Part shown: positions 32,176 through 44,256 of the stretch, piece after piece
Numbering within the stretch: position 1 is the stretch's first letter
How the letters are laid out: every line of letters starts with the position of its first letter
Assembly: GCA_016490735.1 (NCBI GenBank)
Contig: JAEMWC010000350.1
Location: 745,001 to 809,000 of the forward strand
DNA: 64,000 bases
Direction of reading: 5' to 3'
DNA from: Pachyseris speciosa
Taxonomy: Eukaryota; Cnidaria; Anthozoa; Scleractinia; Pachyseridae
The notes under the pieces: model-generated
The model's database searches: none
The model's input: the letters and a program-made list of their open reading frames with translations, nothing else
What the model was told of the DNA's origin: nothing
Position numbers and translations under genes: made by a program

Positions 32176-33278
32176 TTGGTCCGAAAATTAAAGGTGGCTT
32201 AGACCTGCCAGATTTCGAAATAATGAACAACGCCATTAAGGTCACTTGGATAAAAAGACTACACGAAAGTAGCGGCAATGCAAGTTGGAGCCGCATACCT
32301 CTTTCGTTTTTAAAAGAGGTAGGAGGTTCGTTTTTATTCGAATGCAACTATGATCTATTCCCATTAAATTTTACAAAGACATCTTGTATACCTGGCAAAC
32401 GATAAACCAACATATTCCAGAAAACAAAGAACAAATACTAAACGAAATCCTGTGGAATAATCGCTTTATTAAAATTGAAAAGTTCTCTCTATTACCAAAG
32501 TTGGCATAAAGCAGGAGTGATCAGGGTCAAAGACATTTTTTGTGAAAACAACTTCTTAACTTTCAATGACTTTTGCCGCAAGTTCACCATCAAAACCAAT
32601 TTTCTCACATATTACGGATTATGCAATTCAATTCCCCAAAAATGGATTCGCCTGTTAAAAAAATCTGACGCAAGCACACCTACGAATTTAGAATACGTGG
32701 GGAAAGTACCTTTAAGCAAGCTTTCCTGCAAATCAGCTTCTCGAATTCTTATCAGTCAGAAATTTGAGCCTCCTACAGCTGAGAGAAGGATGTTGCAAGC
32801 GAACCTAGACGAGCAAGCAATCAGCACTATTTATAATATTCCCTTCAAAGTGACCAAGGATACATGACTCGCCATTTTTCAATTTAAAATTGTGCACCAC
32901 ATCTTGCCAACCAATGCCACTCTTTTCAGAGATAAAATCATACGACATGATAAATGTCATCTCTGTGACCAAAAGCAAACCCTAAACCATCTTTTTGTTG
33001 CTTGCTCAGATGTGCAGACCTTCTGGCAAAGCTTTTCTCGCTGGTGGAATGTTAATAATGACGATTCTACCACGTTAAACGATGCAACCATAATCTACGG
33101 CCTTACAAATGATTTTAGACAACAACTCGGCTTAAACCTATGCTTAATAATTGCCAAGTATTACATCTATTGTGCTTCAAGGAATGACGAAAATTACTAC
33201 TTCGAAGCTATCCTTGCATACCTTAAAAGCAAATTATTTATAGAAAAGAGTAAATGCAGATCGCAAATTAATTTATAA
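32151..33278 (+). pseudogene. LINE ORF2, C-terminal part
   Basis: Continues GGLDLPDFEIMNNAIKVTWI. It is shifted near 32390-32405 and back near 32475-32485, then has an in-frame TGA at 32865-32867 where an Arg is expected (KDT-stop-LAIFQFKIVHHILP). It then shows the zinc-binding style motif HLCDQKQTLNHLFVAC seen at the end of many LINE ORF2 proteins. Ends TAA at 33278, 217 bases before the A-rich tail. Confidence 0.8.
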
Positions 33279-33693
33279 ATACAACTTTTTTACAGTACCC
33301 AACGACACTTACACGCGTGTGTTTCTGTTTCCGTTTTTCTTCTCTCTGTTTTGGTCTCAAGTATCGTAAGTAGAATTGCTGTATCGTTATTTTTATTTGC
33401 GTATTGTAAATAGCTGTTAATATCTGTCAATTAATAAGTTATGTATGTACGTATTGTAATAAGGTATGATTTTCAAATAAAAAAGAGAAAAAAAAATCAA
33501 CAAAAGTCCTTATTTTTTTGTCTTCCAATTATGTTTACGCCAACTGTGTACGTGAAATAGGTCTGAAATAGGGTATCAAATTTTTGGTCAGGTATGAAAT
33601 AGGGTAGGGAAATCGCAGATTTTGGTCTGAAATATGGTGAGGGTTTCAGGAAGCGGGCCGCGCACCCCACCCAATTTTTCTGGGAGTACCCCC

Positions 33694-33857
33694 CGGGTCG
33701 CTATGTTGGACTATATGGTGGAGGATCTGGGACGAGTGACAAAGCGAGAAGCGAGGGGGAGGGGTGTAGGGGGAAACCTTTCTCTCCCCCTACCCCATCC
33801 CCCTCGCTTTGTCACTCGTCCCAGATCCTCCACTACGTCGTCCAATATGGCGACCGG
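33694..33857. repeat. Long hairpin next to the LINE
   Basis: GTCGCTATGTTGGACTATAT and GGATCTGGGACGAGTGACAA are mirrored by TTGTCACTCGTCCCAGATCC and GTCCAATATGGCGAC, with a G/C-rich loop. Arms are about 60 bp. It explains the 89-codon ORF at 33634-33903. Confidence 0.7.
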
Positions 33858-33994
33858 ATTTCTCGAACTTGAAAACACAAATTACCGCCTGCGAGCAGGC
33901 TAAGAGATTGGAGGTGGCCGTTGTGGTGGGGTAGGGTGTAATATTACAACAATGCCAGAGTTTTGTTACGTCCCTAGTGGTTCTTTTACGTCAC

Positions 33995-34435
33995 ACAGAT
34001 TCAGATTAAGTGTAAGTACTGCGAGACGGGACCGGTGGACCTACGGTTTATTGTCTTTATCAGAGAAGACTAGAAATTCTAACCGCTTGTAGATGTCATT
34101 ACAAAGGCAGCAGTTTCTCCACAGTCATTTAAAGACCGCGGGTGTTGGTCCGGCGGGGGTTTGAACCCGCGACCTCCCGCATATGCGGCCGCACGGTAGG
34201 TTTTAAATGTGTGTGTCTGTCGTTGTTGTTGTAGCAGCTACAGTTTGTTTAATTACCTTTCCTTAGCTAGGGGCTAACCAGAAAACTTTAGTTTATTTAG
34301 CCCCTAGACACCTTTAAATTGCAATAGATTAGCTTTTATTTTCCTCTTTTATAGCTCTAAATTCCTTTAAAAATGTAACGCTAATAGTAGAAAAAGGTGT
34401 AAATAATAAAGATTATTGTTGTTGTTGTAGTAAGC
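33995..34435. repeat. tRNA-like repeat with (GTT)n end
   Basis: Contains GGGGGTTTGAACCCGCGACC, a reversed tRNA B-box, preceded by a conserved-looking stretch (GACGGGACCGGTGGACCTAC). A 3' part ends AAAGATTATTGTTGTTGTTG. The tRNA-like part lacks a full cloverleaf, so I take it as an old SINE, possibly two fused repeats. Confidence 0.5.
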
Positions 34436-34439
34436 GTCA

Positions 34440-36060
34440 AATAATTCTAACTCTTTCTTCACAGTATTCAGCTCAAAAGACGAGCCTTGTTCGTTGAGTA
34501 AAATGGGAGAAGGACTTTAAAAAATTTTATACGGTATGACAGGGTAATTGGTAGGGTAATATAACTATTGTATGGCATCTAAACAAAGAAACCAACTATT
34601 GTTTATGGCGCGTATAAGTAAATGCAAACCCTATAGTTATCGACGTCCAAGAACAAGGTGATCGCACTTCGAATTGACTTCGGTATGGTAAACTGAATAT
34701 TCAAATTAATCTATAAACCTAAGTATACTATGATGTACCCCTTTAAAAAATCTCAAGGAAAACTAGCCTTATATCGACAGATATTCCATATTCCGTATTC
34801 CGTATTCCGTATTCCGTATTCCATATTCCACATTCCTAATTCTACATTTCGCATTCCACATTCCACATTCCGCATTCCGCATTCCGCATTCCTCATTCCA
34901 CATTTAGGGTTATTTTTAAATTACCTTTTTTTTTTTTTTTTTGCAATTTTAGTTATTTATAAATAACCATCTTTTAATTTTTTTGTTTATTAATAACCAA
35001 ATTTCAATTTCGGTTATTTAGCAAATAACCAGTTTTAATTTTGGTTCTTTAGGATAATATATATATTTAGCCACGCCTAAAAGCGAGGCTCCAAAACCAT
35101 TCTTTTTCTACTGGCATTTACATATAGTCTGCTTGTCATATCACCCATCTGACCTCACTCAAGCTACAGACGCAATGCTGTAGAAAATAGTATCGAAAGG
35201 TGATCTCAGCCAGTCCACAATGGATTTGGAACCCTCGCAAATTTGTACCCTCCAGTCCAGATCTGCTTGTGGATCAGATTTGGACCCCTAGTCCAGAACT
35301 GCTGCCAGATATGTACCCCTTTTACGGATTTGGACCCCCACCCCTCCTAAAAACAAGCGTTCTATTGAGTAAGGTAGTTTTTTTTAGTAATTTTAATACT
35401 TTGTGTAAAAAAAGAACCTCCAACACTAGTTTGCATCTATGAAATTTTTAAAACAAAACACTATTAACAACTAAAAGCATGAATACCAAAGGGCAGGTCT
35501 GTTTTTCCGTTCAACTGTAGGCTACTTAATTATGGTTTAGGGCCACTACATATTGGTGGAGAAGTCTGGTGATTGCTCCTTTGTATCAATATCACATCAG
35601 TTATATACTGATTCAAATCATTACTTCAGAATGAATACAATTTCAAGGATCCACAGCCTCCCATGAGACAGTCGGAATCAGAAATTGTGTATCCGCTGGA
35701 TATATGTATGCCTCCAAAAAATTATGAAAGAAAGATACATGGATTGAATCAATAAAAATATTGAGATGATATGAATTATGACCAACAAAGACATTTCTTT
35801 TGATCAGTTACTTCTCGTCCCGTCGTGCAGCTCCTCCAACACTCTGCCTTGGAGCTTATTGGGAATTACAACTCTCATTCCCCCAAAAATGTACTTTGGT
35901 GAACCGTCAGTTCATTGCGAATTAAAGCACCCCCTCATGGTTAAAAAAAGAACGCTGCCACGTAAAAAACATGTTGCCACTTCTTACTAGCCTGAAACCT
36001 AACCGTGACATGCAGAAAAAAAATTGTTTCCTAAATACAAATAAAATTGGAAAAAGATCT
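34440..36060. other. Intergenic DNA with a 7-bp minisatellite
   Basis: ATTCC(G/A)(T/C)-type heptamers run from about 34784 to 34903 (about 17 units such as ATTCCGT, ATTCCAC, ATTCCGC) and generate the Ile-Pro/Phe-rich ORF there. 35210-35340 has repeated GGA(T/C)C..ATTTGGACCCC words (old repeat). Nothing else supported. Confidence 0.55.
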
Positions 36061-36062
36061 TA

Positions 36063-36250
36063 AGCCTGGTTTTCACTAGCGACGCAAGTACAAGCGCAAG
36101 CATAAGCGCAAGTATAAGTAGTTTACGCCAAGTGAAAACGAACACTACGCAAGCGAACGCAAGCATTAGCGCAAGCACAAGGAAGAGGAAGAATTTTGAT
36201 CCTTACGCTTGTGCTTGCGCTTATGCTTATGCTTATGCTTGCGTTAAGCC
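36063..36250. mobile_element. Palindromic MITE of GCAAGC/GCTTGC type
   Basis: Left GCCTGGTTTTCACTAGCGAC and AAGCGCAAGCATAAGCGCAA are mirrored by TTGCGCTTATGCTTATGCTT and GCCCGTTTTCACAGTGA. Within it, CGCAAGC repeats in both orientations. Non-coding; explains the Arg/Ser-rich minus-strand ORF. Confidence 0.75.
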
Positions 36251-36269
36251 CGTTTTCACAGTGAAATAA

Positions 36270-37060
36270 GCACTCTTGTGCTTGCGCCGCTATTAGCTCT
36301 GTGCTGTCCAGTTGTGAAGCCGTTTCTCTCGCGATCGAGTCTCTGGAACTTGACATACTCAGCGCTGCGATCCTTATTTGGCTGGATCCAAGCAGCTGAC
36401 GAGTGATTCACTAAAACAAAACTACTTTGTTTCTGAGGAACATAACTTAAAACATGCATGCATGCACGCGTGCTTGTTATCTGTATTCGCGCGTGCAATA
36501 ACATTAACTTGAGACATCTCTCCGTGATTAACTCTTTCATTGTTCACGATCGCAAAGAAAGCTTGTTAAGGAAAGCACGTAAGAGTCAAAAGTTGAGCCC
36601 TGAAGCTCTACTCGTGAAACAGTCACGAGGCTTATGAGTGTGCACGTTTAACGCTTACTGGCTAGACATCGTTACCTTCAACAGTTGGGTGTTAACTACA
36701 GAAAGCTCACTGGCACGGAAAAGACTAATAATCGGATTGCCAAGCCCAAGTGGCAACATTTGATGCAATTAGAGTGGACGAGATTCCTGTAACAACTTTC
36801 AGTTTTAACATTTGGTTGAACATTGAAGTAATTCATCATGCCAAAGAACGGTCGCTAATTATCATAATGGACGTCTCTCAATGTTTTTAACCATCAAGGT
36901 AACTCGGATGGACAGCTCGTCATTTAGTGTGAAGGCAAAAAGGCGCGATTTTGAACGTCTAAATTTAAAATGAAAAGCAGCGTTTTAAATTTACACCGAC
37001 GAGAAAATTTTACTGCCTTTTTCCTCAGCAAAGAGTTTTAAATTAGCTTAATTTTTCGTG
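36270..37060 (+). repeat. Diverged duplication, copy 1 (partner 38190-38900)
   Basis: Shares with 38190-38900 the blocks GTGAAGCCGTTTCTCTCG, GCGATCCTTATTTG, AGCAGCTGACGAGTGATTCA, CTAAAACAAAACTACTTTGT, GACATCGTTACCTTCAACAG, GGTAACTCGGATGGACAGCT and CGTCTAAATTTAAAATG in the same order. One-base indels break any common reading frame, so it is not conserved coding sequence. Confidence 0.65.
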
Positions 37061-37156
37061 GAAGCCGTTTATATTTGCATTAGTATAACTAGTGGTTAAA
37101 CTCCTTTACATGCGACGAATACAGTAAGATTTTTAACTCTAGTACGGAAGGGTGCT

Positions 37157-37500
37157 GTATAATGCATATGTCATCGGCTTCCCCGTGGGGTCGACTCCCA
37201 GGCCTACCAGGGAGATATGTGGGGGAATACAAGGAGATGGAAAGGTTTATTTGCCCGAGGGTAGGGGAAAATCTAGACATTGTTTTACGATCAAAGATTA
37301 GGGGGTGGGGAAATTCTCAAGTTTGAAAAGGACGTCACGGGGATTTTCAGCTGAGAGACACCTCACCCAGGGAACTTTGTCTTGAGAGATTTTCCGACCC
37401 CCCGGGGAAATTCCTCAAGTTTGCTTGAAGACTGATTTTACAATCCCCCTGGTCAGCCCGGGGGTCGACCCCACGGGGAAGCCGATGACATGTGCATAAT
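37157..37500. mobile_element. MITE with long terminal inverted repeats
   Basis: ATGTCATCGGCTTCCCCGTG and GGGTCGAC at the left are mirrored by GTCGACCCCACGGGGAAGCC and GATGACAT at the right, with TGCAT on both outer sides as possible target duplication. The interior has repeated GGGGAAATT(C)CTCAAGTTTG words. Confidence 0.8.
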
Positions 37501-38190
37501 ATTAGACATATTATATTTCTACATATAATGTTTGTGCTGACGTTAGTGAACTTATCTCAGTGGTAATTGAAAAAAAAAAAAAACTCTGGTATCATAGCTG
37601 ACGAGTCCACGAGGGAAACACACCTATGGTCAAATTAACCTAAATTAACATCCTCACTTTTCCGTCCCTGAGCCGGCTTAAAATCAGCAGATTTAACATG
37701 ATTTATGAGGTACGCCTCACAACGCACAAAAGACACGTGGGCCAGCCAAAGGGTATGGTTCTGATCCATTTTGGCCTAAAAAAACGGGTCAAGATTTGAA
37801 TTATTATAATGGTCCTGTGAGGAATGAAGAGACAAACAATGAGATCGGTTCTACGTTTTTGTTGTTGTTGTTGTTTTTAGATTTCTTTATGCGAATTAAA
37901 GCCCGCCCTTGCTACAACATAACTCTGTCACGTAAAAATATATTTGTCATTTCCTACTTGTCTAAACACGTAACCGTGACATTCAGACAAATCTTTCATA
38001 AAAACAAATAAACTAGAAAGAAATATGTTCTATCTCCGAAACATGTGACCGTAGGCGAGAGGGTACACTTTCGAAAACACGTCATATATGTTTTTAGAAC
38101 AATGTCAGTCTTTGACAAAAGGTTTCCGTACTCTTAACCTCTTCACCTACAAAGCCCACATTGATTCATATAAATTGGTTTTATTTAAAT
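37500..38190. other. Intergenic DNA
   Basis: 37560-37760 resembles 44690-44860 (GACGAGTCCACGAGGGA against GAAGAGTCCATGAGGGA, then ATGAGGTA). Third piece of the same old duplication. No gene. Confidence 0.4.
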
Positions 38191-38900
38191 TCTCTGTGAC
38201 AGTTCAATTGAGAGCTATTAGTTCGGTTCGACTCAGCTGTGAAGCCGTTTCTCTCGAGTCTCAGGAACTTAACATACCTGTGTTGCGATCCTTATTTGCC
38301 TGGACCCAAGCAGCTGACGAGTGATTCACTAAAACAAAACTACTTTGTTTTCGAGGTAACATAACTTAAAACATGTATGCTTGTGAGAGACATTTCCCCA
38401 TGATTATCTCTTTCTTAAGAACGTATCGATTGTTCCATCGCTGAGAAAGTTTGTTAAGAAACGGCATGGAAGGGTAAAAGCTGAACCAAGAGGCTCTACT
38501 CATGGAAAATTCGGTTCACGAGGCTTATGAGTCTGCGAGGTTAACGGTTACTGAGTAGACATCGTTACCTTCAACAGTTCGAGTGAGTCTTACAGAAAGG
38601 TCACTGGCACGGAAATAACTAATAATCGGATAGCCAAGCCCGAGTGGCAACATTTCATGCAACTTTCATTTTTAATATTTTATTGAACATCAAAGTAATG
38701 CGTCAAGCCAAGTTAAACGTTGAAAAGGTCACTAATTATCATAATGGACGACTCCACAACGTTTTTAACCAACAAGGTAACTCGGATGGACAGCTCGTCT
38801 TTTACGGTAGAAGCGAAACACACAATTTTGGACGTCTAAATTTAAAATGGAAAGTATTCTAAATTTACATCGACGAGCAAATTTAGGTTACTTTTATATG
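38190..38900 (+). repeat. Diverged duplication, copy 2
   Basis: See 36270-37060. The ORF at 38088-38324 ends LRSLFAWTQAADE; the other copy has LRSLFGWIQAADE in one frame, but the upstream parts are shifted by one base. Confidence 0.6.
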
Positions 38901-41330
38901 TTCTCAATGGCACGTGTCTGCCCAAATCACAACATGGCATCCTTGTGTCTCAGACAACATGTTCTGCTAAAAGTGCTTCCTCCGTCGGCAGTCCTTTAAT
39001 TTGATATCGGCCAATATCATGTTGTTATTAATCCCGGTTTTACTACCGAAAATAAGTCAAAGTTTCATCTCAAATAAAGAATGAAGCTGAAAGATCGCCC
39101 TCAAATGGCTGGAAAATCGTTTGAAACATTGTATATAACCTGTGACAATGCACAAATTCCTACAAGTTCGCTGTTCAATTAAACGAAAATTCGAAGGCTA
39201 GAGATACAAGGGGTCCATATTTGCCGTGGAAATCCGCATGCACGTTTTAGTGGTATTATAGTTTTAAACTGGTTTCCATACATTCCTCTCTTTCCTCTCC
39301 TTGCCATGTATAAAAATTTTTTCATTGGGTATGTATTCAAACAAACATATCTTGTTAACATCTACTAACGTCTACCTAGCAGTTCCAAAGAAATGAGTTT
39401 GTCTTGAAATTGACAATCTGCAGTTGTATATGCTGGCTTTCTCGAATGATAACTTTAAAACTGGTTCCCCATCTATCACTTTCAAATGCGAGTCTTATCA
39501 TATTACGGTTACATTTTAACCCCGTAAGTGATCAACGTGTACATTCCTCTCAATGTTTTTACTACATTGCTTATGATACTGTGTTAGAGAGTTCAGCGGG
39601 TGATATTCAGTAGGGTGGAGTGGGCGTCGGATGCCTGTGGAAGAAAAGGGCTTTGGACTACAGCAGCAAGTGGGAGGCTTTTTCCGCCTCTTAATTCTTC
39701 GCAGGCCCTCAAATGGTTTGCGTTGATTGAGTTTGAGCATTTTATTTGTCAAACATTGGCAACGCAAACCAAAAACAATAACAAAAGGACAAGTAAACAA
39801 TTGTTTGATTTACTGTATTAATTTTCATGCCGTCGATCCGCCTGTTAATCGCCCAACCTCGGGCAAATAGTCGCTTAATAGGGGGCTCAAGCCACTAATT
39901 CATCAAGAATTGGGGCTCGTTAGACCTGGTCGAAAGATTTCGACTGTCGTGGTAATTTTTACATATTACAAAACTTTCTATTCACAAACTTAAATTTAAA
40001 GCTTTACAAATGTACTGCATTTAATCGTTAAATAAGGATTAAAAGGATTATTGATTTAAACTTAAGGGATTATTATTTAGCCTATATAGTTAACACGGAG
40101 TCACGTCAATGCGACAACCGAACGTCTGTTTGAGTGCTCTAAATCAGTCTTGTTTCTTGGTTTTCGGACTTCTTGTCATCACTTTTTTCAAACATATTCT
40201 CAGCCCCGACTTTTTCTCTTATTTCGTGCCGTATTCTTGGTGGCCGGAGGGACGGAGGTATTAAAGAAGTGTTAGAATGTCAAGATAGCACGAAGATAGA
40301 AAAAAGGTTGCCGTTTAATAGAAGTGGCCGTTCAATATGGGTTTTGAAAGGTAAATTATTGCCCCAAGAAGGGGGGGTGGGGGGGTAATCAAAAGAAGCT
40401 TGGGTAGGGAGGTGCGGACCTGGCACTCAAACCCTGATTTCCTTATCCCGTTTAAGACAGAATTGATATTTTTTAGACCCTATCTAAGACATTTAACCTA
40501 AAATCACACCCTGTTTAAGAATAGAAAGAAATAGTGATACACTAGGTTCTTACTGTATTTTAATGCATTGGCAATTTTAATGCATTGGCAATGAAACGGG
40601 CCGTCTATACTCCACAGGACCGTGGTTGCCTGACAAGATAAGGCGAACGAGGTTTCCTAGCCTGAAGCAGCTGTAGAGATGTTCTATACTCCTTTCTAGA
40701 TAAAACACCCTGGAAACCATATCCTATTGGACCGCACATCCCCGTTAAGGCCCTATAAGGGGGTATCCCCCCTCCCCCCACCTTTCCAGGATTATTGAGC
40801 CCGAAAATTTCTGGACTGTATCTAACCGCGTAAAAGGTGCCGCCGGTTTAACTGCGGATCGGCGCTAAAATTATTAATTAAAGGCCAAGTGTAACTCAAT
40901 ATGGATTAGGTCACACGCTTAGACGTGCGAGAAAACTTGTTGCTGACCGCACAAGCAGACATTCTAACCTTGCCAAAAAAACACGTTTTTCGTGGGACGT
41001 CTATCCCACTGAGCGTATTTTGTGTTGACTGTCCCCAGCCTCTTTTAGAGTATAACGGAATAAGGTATTTCGCTTTCAAAAACATTCAATCGATGGCCAA
41101 GGAGAGAGTTGACCTCTTAGTATCACTGAATAGTGTATTTGAGTGTATTTGAATCAGTGAAGAAAAGATGTAGGCGATAAGAGATGTGGGCGATAAGAAA
41201 TGAAAACAGGTGTACTCTAGCAGCAGATAATATTTGAAGTCGAAAATACCAGGAAAATGCGACGCTCGGACGTTACTAAAATCGTGCGTGCTTGACTGCC
41301 CTCTTTAAAAGCTCCTTACATACTTTATCC
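38900..41330. other. Intergenic DNA without recognised genes
   Basis: Several 60-94 codon frames on both strands, none with splice, promoter or family support. A GGGGGGTGGGGGGG tract at about 40368-40386 and a C-rich patch at 40755-40780. Confidence 0.4.
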
Positions 41331-41334
41331 CACA

Positions 41335-41460
41335 ACTGTCATAGTTTGGAACAATTTGCCCGTCGAATTGGCATCAGCGTCATTTCTCATGTCTTTGAGG
41401 AGGCCCGTGGTGAAAGTTTATCGAGCTGTTATCATAACCCTGCTACAAGTCCCGCTCTAG
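41335..41460 (+). pseudogene. C-terminal end of a LINE reverse transcriptase (CR1/L2-like)
   Basis: The plus-strand frame TVIVWNNLPVELASASFLMS, then LRRPVVKVYR, ends at TAG 41460. 'VWNxLPxEL..A.S...F+R' is the usual end of CR1/L2-type LINE polyproteins. Only the last 41 codons remain. A SINE-type tail follows directly (41548-41635: TTTGCTCGACCACTACTGCC, TAAATGCTGTAAATACTGCC). Confidence 0.5.
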
Positions 41461-41547
41461 CCCAACCACGCTTGTAAATCGGCTAACTGGCTCGCCTCCT
41501 GCCAGCTGGGTTTCTTAACCCTCTTTATATTTATTTAAATTATTTGT

Positions 41548-41640
41548 TTTATTTATTTATTTGCTCGACCACTACTGCCACTAGCCTTTGAGATATAAAT
41601 GCTGTAAATACTGCCAGGGTAAAAAAAGGTCATTTATTTG
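41548..41640 (+). mobile_element. SINE tail fragment
   Basis: ATTTGCTCGACC..CACTAGCCTTTGAGATATAAAT..CTG followed by GGGTAAAAAAAGGT matches the 3' end of the SINE at 63130-63195 (ATTTGCTCGGCCCCACTAGC, TATAAATACTACCGAGGTTA). Confidence 0.6.
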
Positions 41641-42007
41641 TTTACTAATTAGAGGGGCGCCTTCTACTAATTCTCCTAAGAGGGCGCGCAGTAGATTTGA
41701 GGAAAATACAACTTGAAGTTGTTAACAGCAGTAATTCGACAGAGAAATGTTTACTCACGCATTGATAAAATGCATGAGATATGAGAGATCACAATGACTA
41801 GCAGGACTTTCTTTGTTTCGAATACATTTTATAATTGGGAAAATTTCCCGGAGAAACTGAGCAATGTTGTCCTATGCATCGTTTCCTCGTGTCGTGGCTT
41901 GGACTGTCCTGTGCTGTTTTAAGTATTCTTGTGAAAAACTTCGGTCAAGAATCAGAGTATCAAAAGGTGCCATGCAGCACATTCCTTTGTTTTATTTGCA
42001 GTTTCTT
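41640..42007. other. Intergenic DNA
   Basis: Nothing recognised. Confidence 0.35.
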
Positions 42008-42764
42008 TTAACCCTTTGCCGGAGGGTAGGAGGTCAAACCGATCATATTATTCCATATAAGGGGTTACCACGGAGATTTCTCTGGTCCACAAGACCGAGG
42101 CAATCCTCTGAAAGAAACCAGAGGTGAAAAGCAATTTCACAGCAAGTGGGCCGCCGTAAGTGTTTGACCGAGCCACGAGCGATTCACGAGTGAGGCTGTG
42201 TGTCTAGCTGTTCTGTGAGTGGATTCCGGGACCTGACATGGCAATTTTTGCGAGGTTTGACTTGCAAATAACGCAATCGGTGCATGCCGCCGTTAGGCAA
42301 AAATTTCCCAGAATTCCTTTTGGTCACAAACGTGAGAATTACAGCCTGGGACAGTGAGAGCAACTGAAATCAAATAGTGTTATCCACTTCGCGCTAAAGA
42401 AGTGGGCAGGAAAATGTGGAATAGATAGCTGCATAAAGTGGAGTCGACGTTTGCTGCAAATGTAGACTTTAAACGCGTACTTCAAGGGGAATTTTTGTAT
42501 TAAAAACTTCAAGACAAAGTTGAGAATTTTTTATGCTGTCCGAGAACGTTTTTTTTTTTGGTTTTGCAACAGAATAAACGCTCATATTCAATGAAAATTG
42601 GGAGTTTCGGTAAGTTTACTGGGCCATAAAGTGCAAACAACTGATCATTTGGCAATGAAAGATGGTTTATTTCAACCATAGTCCGGGATTTTAGAAAGTT
42701 GTAGATTTTCAAAGCATCGGTCTATTTCGACCGACATATGGTAAACACGTCACCAAAGGGTTAA
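42008..42764. mobile_element. piggyBac-type non-autonomous element
   Basis: TTAACCCTTTGCCGG at the left and CACCAAAGGGTTAA at the right give inverted CCCTTTG/CAAAGGG ends inside TTAA target duplications. 757 bp with no transposase. Confidence 0.6.
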
Positions 42765-43391
42765 TGGGGTCGCCATGAAAAAATGTCTACGAGAGTTCGT
42801 CATAATCAGTCTTCCGCAGTGGCGAGAAAACGGAATCACGCAACTACTTGAATAGCTCTAAATTTGTCCAAACGACTTGAAATTACTTCGTGTTAAATAT
42901 TTTCTTCCCAACTTAATCAGTTTTGAAGGTTTCCCCTCCCTCAAAATGACGAGAAAGTAACAAAATCCACTCCATGTAAAATTAATTAAGATTCTCGCCT
43001 TATCTGCCCTAAAGCCTATTTTAAGTTTCTGTAGCGCGTGAAAAACGTCTGACGACGCCTAAATAGGGACTCGATTATATTTTACTTCGAAAGTTGCGAA
43101 GGACGTTTGAAAGTTTTATTACCACACAAAAATACTTTGTTGTCACAATAGAATTTCAAAGTACTGTACCTTGGGGATCATATAATTTTCATAGATAAGG
43201 CGTTAAACTCCTTTACAATTGGTGTTTATATTTCCGATATATTTTTTTAAATAAAGTTCGTGAACTTATCTGACCGGTGGCTCAATAAAAACCTCTGATT
43301 TCTGGCTTGCGAGATTGAGATTGAGGTGGTGCGCTCAAGAGGGTTTTTAACTTCCGTATGGATTATCCCCGGGGATTATCCAACGTATTTA
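42765..43391. other. Intergenic DNA
   Basis: Contains TTTATTACCACACAAAAATACTTTG (about 43115), which recurs at 44430 as part of the old duplication. No gene. Confidence 0.35.
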
Positions 43392-44256
43392 AGGTCGTGT
43401 TTACACTTGAGCGTTTACCGTGGTTAAAACTGACCGAGGTCAAGTTATTAAAGTGTAGTACATTCGTATATCATTTATACTAACTAAAATAACTCAAGTT
43501 GATCCTTCATCAACACATTCCAGGTAAATCTGAACAGGAACTTAACGAAACTGGGGAAGAAGACTGTAAACCATACAATTACGGAATTCATACAATTACT
43601 GAATTCGTGGTCTAGAGCCGGTCGAGGAAAGCCGAAATATACTGCCGCCTGCATGCGTGAGTACAGCGTATCTTCCCTTGGATGAAAATGATCATGAATT
43701 AATGAACTGGTTGAGACTACAAGTTCAAAGCGTTGCTAAAAGGCAAATTGACAAAAAACAAACAAACAAAGAAACAAAAAACAAAAACAATTATACAGTA
43801 AAAGAGAAAATAATAATTTCTTACCTTTCGGACTGTCTGTATAAAGAATTGTAAGAGTTATTCTAGTTCTAGTTTTCTAGTTTATTCAAGTTTCAAGTAG
43901 GATGTACCACTGGTCGCAGTTAGCTATAGCTATTCGAGACGAGCAGTGGCTTTCCGTATCTCTCTCTCGAAAAGAAAAACGCACTGACACGTAATTGCAG
44001 ATAGGTGCGATACTGTCGTACGCATGCTGTCGTACGTGATGCGATGTAAAGCTGAACTCCGCAGGAAATCTAATGCCATAGCAACTAGATAGCTGCAAAG
44101 GGATATGTCTGTCATTTTACTTTGGTTTACCGAGAAAAACCAAGCCAAACCACTGGGTTTACTTTGGTCAAATTTCTTGTGACTTTGGTGGTATTTACTG
44201 TCTCAGGTAAGTAAACCTTGTTACCGCAGTAAAAATTTCAAGTGTAAACGCGGCAT
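43392..44256. mobile_element. Inverted-end DNA element, GTGTTTACACTTGA type
   Basis: GGTCGTGTTTACACTTGAGC at the left is mirrored by TTTCAAGTGTAAACGCGGC at the right, with GTTTACCG / GGTTTACTT-like words further in. No coding capacity recognised (the 62-72 codon ORFs overlap on both strands). Confidence 0.55.

Larger units (their letters stand above)
27633..33495 (+). mobile_element. Full-length L1-like LINE retrotransposon (dead copy)
   Basis: Flanked by a perfect 15-bp target-site duplication ATCAACAAAAGTCCT (27618-27632 and 33496-33510). An A-rich tail (ATAAAAAAGAGAAAAAA) lies just before the right copy. Two ORFs in standard order: ORF1 (coiled coil plus RNA-binding domain) and ORF2 (AP endonuclease, reverse transcriptase, C-terminal Cys/His motif). 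5.86 kb in total, of which 366 bp is a MITE inside ORF1. Several frameshifts, one stop and a changed catalytic residue show it is inactive. Clade L1/Tx1-like by motif style; not tested by phylogeny. Confidence 0.93.
27325..33905. mobile_element. Older inverted-end DNA element into which the LINE inserted
   Basis: GCCTGCTTGCAGGCGGTAAT (27330) is mirrored by ATTACCGCCTGCGAGCAGGC (33882), and TTTGTGTTTTCGAG by TTGAAAACACAAA. Inside lies a coral-type repeat with GGGGGGGTACTGCC, CCCCAAAGGGTATG and GGTCTGAAATAGGGTAT. It is present on both sides of the LINE (27400-27615 and 33511-33690). A third, partial copy of that inner repeat is at 44950-45300. Confidence 0.6.

Noticed and set aside
36256..36540. 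94-codon minus-strand ORF
   Set aside because: Overlaps a MITE end; the duplicated copy at 38.2 kb has stops and indels in the same frame.
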